Source: Sporosarcina sp.
GTDB lineage: Bacteria > Bacillota > Bacilli > Bacillales_A > Planococcaceae
NCBI GenBank assembly: GCA_029263945.1
Contig: JARIDM010000266.1
Coordinates: 1 to 28,928, forward strand
DNA length: 28,928 nucleotides
Direction: 5' to 3'
Position 1 is the first letter of the stretch, and every line of letters begins with the position of its first letter. This document shows positions 23,268 to 28,928 of the stretch, in pieces. Under the pieces are notes generated by a model. That model saw nothing but the letters and a program-made list of their open reading frames with translations. It was not told the DNA's origin and did not search any database. The translations under genes and the position numbers were made by a program.

Positions 23268-24689
23268 TTAAGACACTCCAATCTTCACCGCAACGATAAT
23301 TGCCACTAGCGCAATTAGCATCCAGCCTAGAATTAATTTCCAAACAAATTTCACCCAACGCTCATAGGGAATACCCGCAACTGCCAAGTAAGCCATTAAC
23401 GAAGCTGACGTTGGAATAATTGAATTTGTAATCCCGTCTCCATACTGAAATGCAAGCACGGCAATTTGACGTTCCATCCCAAGTAAATCCGCAAGTGGCG
23501 TCATAATCGGCATCGTAGTTGCAGCTTGGCCACTTCCAGAAGGGATAAAGAAATTCATAATAATTTGCGTGACATACATGCCAACTGCGTTTAACGATGC
23601 AGGCAAACTTGCAATTAAACTCGACAGCCCAAAAATAACGGTATCGATGATAGATCCTTGTTCCATGATAATTAAAATTGCTCTCGCAAAACCAACAATA
23701 AGTGCACCGAAAACAATCACTCTCATCCCATCCACGAATGCATCAAATGTACCGTTAATACCTAGTTTACCAATAAAACCCGATAACAATCCAACAATAA
23801 TGAAGGAAGCCGTTAACTCAGTTAAAAACCAATCCCATTTAAAAACGCCGTATACGTTAACGATTAAACCACTCGCTAAAATCGTTAGGACTAGCCCATG
23901 ACGCCAGTTGAACGTTGGAAACTCTTTCATATGTGTTTCGACTTCATTCGCTTGTAGCTCTACTTCTATGTCATGAATAATACTTTTTGTCGGATCTTTT
24001 TTCACTTTAATAGAATAACGCATCACATACCAAATCGCGAAAGCTAAAACCACTATGTATACAACAAAACGGAAACTAAATCCTGAGAACACTTGCACTT
24101 CAGCAATCGATTGCGCGACCCCTACTGTAAATGGATTAAGCATTCCACCTATAAACCCTGATGCAGCACCCAAACTAACCATAGCCGTTCCTGTAATCGC
24201 ATCGAATCCTAATGCACGCGCAACTGCGATGCCAATCGGAACAAATATAATGGATTCTTCGGACATGCCTATCGTTGCACCCAAAATTGAAAATAAGATC
24301 ATGATAATCGGGATAAGTAATTTCTCTTTATTTTCAAGTTTGTGGACAGCTCTTCCGATACCTGCCTCAATCGTTCCCGTCGCTTGAATAATTCCAAACG
24401 CACCTCCGACTAAGAAAATATAGAATATAATTTGTGCAGCTGTAGTCATGCCTAGTGGAATTGCCTTAAACAATTCAAACGGAGCCACTGGTTGTTGTTC
24501 GATTTCTGTATAACTCCCCTCAACGACAACCGTACGATTGTCTACTTCCAGTCGCTCAAATTCTCCGGCCGGGATTACATAGGAAGCGATTGCCGCGACA
24601 ATCATAATCGCAAATAAGATAGCATATGTATGTGGAATCCATCTTTTCTTTTTGTTTCCTGATAATTCTTCCGTCTTTTCACTACTCAT
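23268..24689 (-). CDS. YfcC/DcuC-family carboxylate or amino-acid transporter
   Basis: An integral membrane carrier of 473 residues with about 12 hydrophobic segments, resembling the YfcC branch of the DcuC family. Landmarks are the N-terminal PHTYAILFAIMIVAAIASYVIPAGEFER, the GATIGMSEESIIFVPIGIAVA re-entrant-like motif at about 140-160, GGMLNPFTVGVAQ, and the second half-motif FFIPSGSGQAATTMPIMTPL near 395. Relatives are annotated as C4-dicarboxylate or basic-amino-acid carriers, mostly without proof. The ATG at 24689 lies 6 nt after AGGAGGGG. It forms an operon with the M20 hydrolase behind it, which points to an acylated or peptide-like amino acid as cargo. Confidence 0.88.
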   Translation of the reverse strand: MSSEKTEELSGNKKKRWIPHTYAILFAIMIVAAIASYVIPAGEFERLEVDNRTVVVEGSYTEIEQQPVAPFELFKAIPLGMTTAAQIIFYIFLVGGAFGIIQATGTIEAGIGRAVHKLENKEKLLIPIIMILFSILGATIGMSEESIIFVPIGIAVARALGFDAITGTAMVSLGAASGFIGGMLNPFTVGVAQSIAEVQVFSGFSFRFVVYIVVLAFAIWYVMRYSIKVKKDPTKSIIHDIEVELQANEVETHMKEFPTFNWRHGLVLTILASGLIVNVYGVFKWDWFLTELTASFIIVGLLSGFIGKLGINGTFDAFVDGMRVIVFGALIVGFARAILIIMEQGSIIDTVIFGLSSLIASLPASLNAVGMYVTQIIMNFFIPSGSGQAATTMPIMTPLADLLGMERQIAVLAFQYGDGITNSIIPTSASLMAYLAVAGIPYERWVKFVWKLILGWMLIALVAIIVAVKIGVS

Positions 24690-24717
24690 TGCGTTCCCCT
24701 CCTAATGTCTATTTATA

Positions 24718-24746
24718 ATATTAATCGTATAATTATACATTGTCAA
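24718..24746 (-). promoter_or_regulatory. yfcC-like operon promoter with palindrome in the spacer
   Basis: On the minus strand TTGACA (24741-24746), a 17-bp spacer and TAATAT (24718-24723). The spacer contains a perfect 12-bp palindrome GTATAATTATAC (24727-24738), a likely repressor site; the regulator gene is not in view. Confidence 0.65.
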
Positions 24747-24893
24747 CATGTCTTTTCTAAATCATTATAGATTTCAGAATTCGCCTTTATATCTTATCAT
24801 TACAGCTACTTAATTGATGGTGAAAAAGACAATAAAACATCATAAGAAAGAACTTTCCATTCATTACTTATTCATTTCTAACTTAATTAAGCA

Positions 24894-24930
24894 CAAAAAA
24901 ACCACCCTGGATAAATTTCATCCAAGGTGG
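24894..24930 (-). terminator. Terminator after the AbgT-family gene
   Basis: CCACCCTGGAT (24902-24912) pairs with ATCCAAGGTGG (24920-24930) around AAATTTC; on the minus strand a T7-8 run follows. It lies 12 bp past the stop at 24943. Confidence 0.92.
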
Positions 24931-24942
24931 CGCTTGTTTTCA

Positions 24943-26472
24943 TTAAGGATAGTAAATTCCTGAACCTGGTCCAAGATCGATTCCGAACAACATCCATACA
25001 ACCAGTGTGATTGTCCAGAAGAGCAAGAAGAACATACTGTACGGGAACATAACTGAAATAAGCGTTCCGATCCCCATCTTCTTGTCATACTTCTGTGCAA
25101 ACGCAATAATAATTGCAAAATACGTCATCAGCGGTGAAATAATATTCGTCGCTGAGTCTGCTACACGGTAAGCCATTTGCGTGAGTTCTGGCGAATACCC
25201 AAGATTCATCATAATTGGGACGAATACAGGCGCCATCATTGCCCACTTTGCAGATGCACTTCCGATAAATAAGTTAATAAACGCGGCAATCACAATAAAC
25301 ATAATGACGAGCGGAATACCCGTCAAACTAATACTCTCAAGGAATTGTGCACCGTAAACTCCGATGACAAGCCCCATATTAGATTCCGAGAAGAAAGCAA
25401 CGAATTGTCCAGCCGTAAAGGATAGCACAATAAACATCCCCATAGAAGCCATCGTCGCAGACATCATCGCAGCGACATCTTTATCATCACGAATCCCTTT
25501 CGTCACCTTACCGTAAACAAGTCCTGGGACGAAGAATAGAATTGCAATGATTGGGACGAGTGAAGACATAAATGGTGAGCGAATAATTGGCATATCGCCT
25601 TCGACTCCACGAAGAGGTCCCCAACTCGGCAAGATTAATAGAGACACAACAACAGCGGCAATCACTAAAGAAATACCTGCCCACTTAAGTCCTTTTTTCT
25701 CTGTGCCTGTGAGTTTTTCAAGCTTCTCACGGAACTCGCCTGTATATTCTCCAAGACGTGGTTCAACGATTTTCTCGGTCACCCAAGCCCCTACCAATGT
25801 AAGAATTAAAACAGAAGCTGCTATGAAGTAATAGTTCATCGCAATGTTCATACTTTCAGCATATGCTGGGTCAATAATTGCAGCGGCTTCTATCGTTAAT
25901 TCTCCAAGTAGCGCATCTGTTCCCGATAAGAAAAGGTTTGCACTAAATCCACCCGAAACACCGGCAAATGCAGCGGCAAGACCAGCAAGCGGATGCCGTC
26001 CAATTGCAGCGAAGATCACAGCACCCAGTGGGGGTAATACAACATAGCCCGCATCAGATGCAACACTTGACATTACCCCTGCAAATACAAGACCAAATGT
26101 AATCATTCGCTTCGGAATAGAAAGAACAAATCCACGTAACACTGCACTAATGAGTCCTGTACCTTCTGCTAACCCAATCCCTAGCATTGTTACAAGAACA
26201 ACGCCAAGTGGAGCAAATGTCACAAAGTTATTCGTCATTTCAGTGAAAATATACTTAATCCCTTCACCATTCAGTAGACTTTTAACTTCTATAATTTCAT
26301 CAGCATTTCCTGGATGTTCAACGCTCACCCCAAAATAGGAAACAATGCCTGAAATAATAACGACGAGTAAGGCGAGTCCCGCAAATAATGTAACTGGGTG
26401 CGGAAGCCTATTCCCTGTTTTCTCAATCATATTAAGAAAACGTTGAAAAAAACCTACTTTTTCTTTCTTCAT
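24943..26472 (-). CDS. AbgT-family transporter
   Basis: A membrane transporter of 509 residues with about 11-13 hydrophobic segments. AbgT motifs are clear: GNRLPHPVTLFAGLALLV at about 20-40, SSVASDAGYVVLPPLGAVIF near 135-155, GVSGGFSANLFLSGTDALL near 172, and SASAKWAMMAPVFVPIMM plus DSATNIISPLMTYFA near the end. E. coli AbgT imports p-aminobenzoyl-glutamate, whereas the studied MtrF and YdaH members export sulfonamides. Here two M20 hydrolases nearby, the enzyme class that cleaves p-aminobenzoyl-glutamate (AbgAB), favour import of an N-acyl amino acid, though this is inference. The ATG at 26472 lies 6 nt after GAGGAG. It is a single-gene unit. Confidence 0.92.
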   Translation of the reverse strand: MKKEKVGFFQRFLNMIEKTGNRLPHPVTLFAGLALLVVIISGIVSYFGVSVEHPGNADEIIEVKSLLNGEGIKYIFTEMTNNFVTFAPLGVVLVTMLGIGLAEGTGLISAVLRGFVLSIPKRMITFGLVFAGVMSSVASDAGYVVLPPLGAVIFAAIGRHPLAGLAAAFAGVSGGFSANLFLSGTDALLGELTIEAAAIIDPAYAESMNIAMNYYFIAASVLILTLVGAWVTEKIVEPRLGEYTGEFREKLEKLTGTEKKGLKWAGISLVIAAVVVSLLILPSWGPLRGVEGDMPIIRSPFMSSLVPIIAILFFVPGLVYGKVTKGIRDDKDVAAMMSATMASMGMFIVLSFTAGQFVAFFSESNMGLVIGVYGAQFLESISLTGIPLVIMFIVIAAFINLFIGSASAKWAMMAPVFVPIMMNLGYSPELTQMAYRVADSATNIISPLMTYFAIIIAFAQKYDKKMGIGTLISVMFPYSMFFLLFWTITLVVWMLFGIDLGPGSGIYYP

Positions 26473-26633
26473 GAAATACTCCTCTCAATCTGCCGCTTAT
26501 TAACAAATATTCCGACAATTTATTGTTTATTTTATTGAATACGTCTTAGTATATAAGATTTTTATTTAGATTTAAATAGCAAACCAATAAGACTAACTAT
26601 GAAGAAATGTCTATAGATTCCCACTCTTTTGTT

Positions 26634-26694
26634 AAATTATTTTAAAATAATTTTATTCTTGAGAGACACCTCCATAACACGGCGTTATGGAGGT
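26634..26694. repeat. AT-rich palindrome and perfect hairpin between abgT-like and PepSY genes
   Basis: AAATTATTTTAAAATAATTT (26634-26653) is a perfect 20-bp palindrome. Next to it ACCTCCATAAC (26668-26678) and GTTATGGAGGT (26684-26694) form a perfect 11-bp stem with a 5-nt loop. Neither strand has a proper T-run after the hairpin, so it is either a non-canonical terminator of the PepSY gene or an operator. The rest of this 260-bp gap must include the abgT-like promoter; I could not fix its -35. Confidence 0.6.
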
Positions 26695-26732
26695 ACCTTT
26701 GTAGACGATTCATAAAAAGTTAACGTGATGAA

Positions 26733-27434
26733 TTAATCATCCCAAATGACAGACATCACTTTTCCTGTAATTGCATGGATTTGAATAATCGCTTCCAAAT
26801 CATCTTCATCGTCATCTTTTTCAATTTCAATTAAATAAAATCCACCATCATTGGTTTTTTCAAACTTCACGTATTCTATGTCTCCTCGTAATTGTCCAAG
26901 TGCAATTTCAATTGCACGCTCTTTGGAGATGAGCGCATTTGGGCTAGTGGAGGCTTTTGGTTTTTCTTTTTTTACCTCTCCACTCGTTGCATCGACATCT
27001 ACTTTTACAACCTCTTTGTCTTTGACAGTCTCAGCTTCATAGACTGGCGGGGCTTTGCTTTCATTCAGCCTAACCTCTTTAACTTCTTCATATTCCTTTT
27101 CAATGATTTCCTCAACTTCCTTTTCAGCTAACAGTGTAGGCGTTTCAATCACCATTTCACTTAGCTGCTTCATAGAGAGAACTGTTCCATTTTCAGGATC
27201 AACAGCGACTGTATAAAGGGCGCCTGCACGTGTCATGTCTGCCACATAAACATTATTTTTCACTTCTATAGTTGCGACCGTTCCTTCGTACATTTCTTCA
27301 AGCTGAGAACGAACCTTTGCTTCAGATAACCAGTCCTCTTTTGATAAGAAGCTTCCTATATATATAAACCCTACAAAAAGCAGGATTATTAAAATCAGTA
27401 ACGGCAAGAAAAATTGTTTTCTTACAACACCCAT
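26733..27434 (-). CDS. Membrane-anchored PepSY-domain protein (YkoI-like)
   Basis: A protein of 233 residues from the ATG at 27434, which follows AAGGAGG by 8 nt (a GTG one codon earlier is possible). A single N-terminal membrane helix (about 9-30) is followed by an extracytoplasmic part with two PepSY-like units, about 35-92 (ALYTVAVDPENGTVLSMKQ) and 163-233 (ISKERAIEIALGQL ... IIQIHAITGKVMSV), joined by a Lys/Glu-rich linker. An acidic DDDEDD patch near 216 might bind cation. PepSY domains are proposed protease inhibitors or signal modulators. The order regulator-kinase-PepSY equals the B. subtilis ykoG-ykoH-ykoI arrangement. Confidence 0.85.
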   Translation of the reverse strand: MGVVRKQFFLPLLILIILLFVGFIYIGSFLSKEDWLSEAKVRSQLEEMYEGTVATIEVKNNVYVADMTRAGALYTVAVDPENGTVLSMKQLSEMVIETPTLLAEKEVEEIIEKEYEEVKEVRLNESKAPPVYEAETVKDKEVVKVDVDATSGEVKKEKPKASTSPNALISKERAIEIALGQLRGDIEYVKFEKTNDGGFYLIEIEKDDDEDDLEAIIQIHAITGKVMSVIWDD

Positions 27435-27472
27435 CACTTCCGCCTCCTTCCCCTCATTTTACAACGTTTAGA

Positions 27473-28834
27473 TTAAAATTCGGTGAGCAGTCTTTTTTGC
27501 GGGACAAGCAGGCGAATCGTCGTCCCCATTCCTTGAATACTTTCTACTTTAATCATCATTCCCAGACCATCAGAAAGCTCTTTTGCGATGGCAAGGCCGA
27601 GTCCAGTTCCCCCTGTTTTTCTACTTCGGTCTTCTTCAACTCTATAAAAACGCGTAAATAAATGTGGCAAGGCCTCTTTTGGTATACCGTTTCCATAATC
27701 GATAATCGAAATCATGTAAGCTGATTCACTTTCTTCCATCGTTACCTTTACTAAAGCGTCACTATACTTTCTGGCATTATCGAGCAAAATATACAACAAC
27801 TGCCTAAACTTTACAGCGTCTGTTACGGCGCGTGCATTCGGAACGCCATCGTACGTAAATTCCCTTGCATAAGCTTGGCGCATCGGTTGTAGTGTTTTCT
27901 CGATTTCTTCATTTAAATTTGCTTCCTTAAATTGATAAGCTAATTGTTCATTACTTCTCGCAAGATGAAGGAGTTGCTCAATCATTTCTTTCATCCGAAC
28001 AGATTCGCCTAATATGGCATCCACTGATTCTTCAGCAACCGCTCGATTGTCAAATCCACGTCTTTTTAATAAACGTGCATAACTTTCAATGACCGTTAAA
28101 GGCGTCTTTAACTCATGCGAAGCATTCGATACAAACTGCTCTTGCTGAACAAAGTTCTCTTCTAATTGGCCCATCATCTCGTTAAATGTCACAACCATTT
28201 GAGCCATTTCATCTTTCCCTTTTGCTGGCGCTGCAATGGTCTCATAGGTTCCTGCACGTCGACTTTGTGTCATCGTATCAATCAGACGCTCGATTGGCTG
28301 AATAAGAATACGGCTCAATGCCACACTAGATAATAAGATCGGAATCATCGCGATGAGTGTAGCACCTACCAAGACGAATACGAGTGTTGCTAAATTTAAC
28401 TTAACCTCTACTAGCTTTTCGATAACTTGCAGTTCAAGAACAGTACCGTCTGTCCAGATAACAGGCGCACGAAGAGAAATTACTGGCTCCCCTTGGTACT
28501 TCGTCACAGCATAATAAGCTTTTTGTTCAAAGGTGGGGGTAAATTCTTTCAATCCACTTGCGGAATCTACCGCTGTTTTTATTTTACCTGTTTCATCGAA
28601 AAGTCGTAGCGCCCCATGCTGCGGTAGATAAGCTAACATAACTGCATGTGGATCTGTTTGTTCCGTCATTTTACTTAAAGAAGTTGTAAGCTGATCGGCT
28701 TGCATTTGTAATTGGTGGCGTTCTGTATCATAAGCCATCTTTTCGAATAAAAAGTATACGGCTACATTCGTTAACGTTAAAATCACAAGCATTAACAGTG
28801 TCGAAAAAAGATGTATTTTCGTTTTTAATTTCAT
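27473..28834 (-). CDS. Sensor histidine kinase (YkoH-like)
   Basis: A membrane sensor kinase of 453 residues. Two transmembrane helices (about 7-30 and 148-172) flank an extracytoplasmic sensor region of some 115 residues. A HAMP linker follows, then HisKA with phospho-acceptor H240 (SNASHELKTPL), N box LLDNARKYS, G1 DYGNGIP, F box LFTRFYRVE and G2 GGTGLGLAIAKEL. The ATG overlaps the upstream regulator stop (ATGA), so the two are translationally coupled. The signal is unknown. The PepSY protein lies 38 bp downstream. Confidence 0.92.
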   Translation of the reverse strand: MKLKTKIHLFSTLLMLVILTLTNVAVYFLFEKMAYDTERHQLQMQADQLTTSLSKMTEQTDPHAVMLAYLPQHGALRLFDETGKIKTAVDSASGLKEFTPTFEQKAYYAVTKYQGEPVISLRAPVIWTDGTVLELQVIEKLVEVKLNLATLVFVLVGATLIAMIPILLSSVALSRILIQPIERLIDTMTQSRRAGTYETIAAPAKGKDEMAQMVVTFNEMMGQLEENFVQQEQFVSNASHELKTPLTVIESYARLLKRRGFDNRAVAEESVDAILGESVRMKEMIEQLLHLARSNEQLAYQFKEANLNEEIEKTLQPMRQAYAREFTYDGVPNARAVTDAVKFRQLLYILLDNARKYSDALVKVTMEESESAYMISIIDYGNGIPKEALPHLFTRFYRVEEDRSRKTGGTGLGLAIAKELSDGLGMMIKVESIQGMGTTIRLLVPQKRLLTEF

Positions 28835-28928
28835 ACTTCTTCTTTCAGGACATAGCCCACACCACGCACGGTTTGAATGAGCGTAACCTCTCCCTCTCGC
28901 TCAAGTTTCTTTCGGACATAACGAATAT
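28831..28928 (-). CDS. OmpR-family response regulator, C-terminal end only (cut by window edge)
   Basis: The last 31 codons of a winged-helix response regulator are present, reading IRYVRKKLEREGEVTLIQTV and ending RGVGYVLKEEV before TGA. The RYVRKKL and TVRGVGY motifs are the recognition-helix end and wing of OmpR/PhoB-type regulators. It overlaps the kinase start by 4 bp, and by position is the cognate regulator (YkoG-like). Confidence 0.9.
   Translation of the reverse strand, partial: IRYVRKKLEREGEVTLIQTVRGVGYVLKEEV

Overview
The window looks like chromosomal DNA of an aerobic or facultatively anaerobic Bacillota, most likely a Bacillales member of the Planococcaceae type (Sporosarcina/Lysinibacillus relatives). 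That placement is inference. It rests on AGGAGG ribosome binding sites, frequent TTG starts, sigma-A promoters with 17-bp spacers, Bce-type and YkoGHI-type modules, and protein sequences resembling Bacillus and Staphylococcus homologues. No rRNA, tRNA, CRISPR array, insertion sequence or prophage was found. Genes are tightly packed and most lie on the minus strand.

Region 1 (1-5.7 kb) is anaerobic nitrate respiration: the 5' part of narH (cut by the window edge), complete narG, and upstream a di-iron Fe-S repair protein (ScdA/Ric). The narG promoter has a good -10, no -35, and two TAGGG-N4-CCCTA-like boxes 21 bp apart, as expected for an NreC-type activator. Region 2 (5.8-9.9 kb) is an aerobic class I ribonucleotide reductase operon in the order large subunit, flavodoxin, small subunit. 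Upstream are two NrdR-like boxes and a small cluster of DnaA-box-like sequences. Region 3 (9.9-12.9 kb) holds two single genes: an NtaA/DmoA-type FMN monooxygenase behind a promoter with an inverted repeat in its spacer, and an AGCS amino acid:cation symporter.

Region 4 (13-17.7 kb) is a Bce-type peptide-antibiotic sensing and detoxification module: response regulator, intramembrane-sensing kinase, a BceR-like operator, ATPase and 10-TM permease. A long imperfect palindrome of unknown role follows the permease gene. Region 5 (17.9-20.7 kb, plus strand) is a three-gene quaternary-amine-type ABC transporter with only one permease, behind a promoter with a palindrome just after the likely transcription start. 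Region 6 (20.7-26.5 kb) groups two M20 metallo-amidohydrolases with a YfcC/DcuC-family and an AbgT-family carrier, suggesting uptake and cleavage of an N-acyl or peptide-like amino acid conjugate. A five-copy 20-bp tandem repeat lies directly upstream of the first hydrolase promoter. Region 7 (26.7-28.9 kb) is a YkoGHI-like set: the end of a response regulator, a histidine kinase, and a membrane-anchored PepSY protein.

Most genes belong to known families. The less explained material is in the intergenic regions: the 20-bp repeat array, the 70-bp palindrome after the Bce permease, palindromes inside promoter spacers, and the joint NrdR/DnaA region. I did not find a convincing wholly new multi-gene system.
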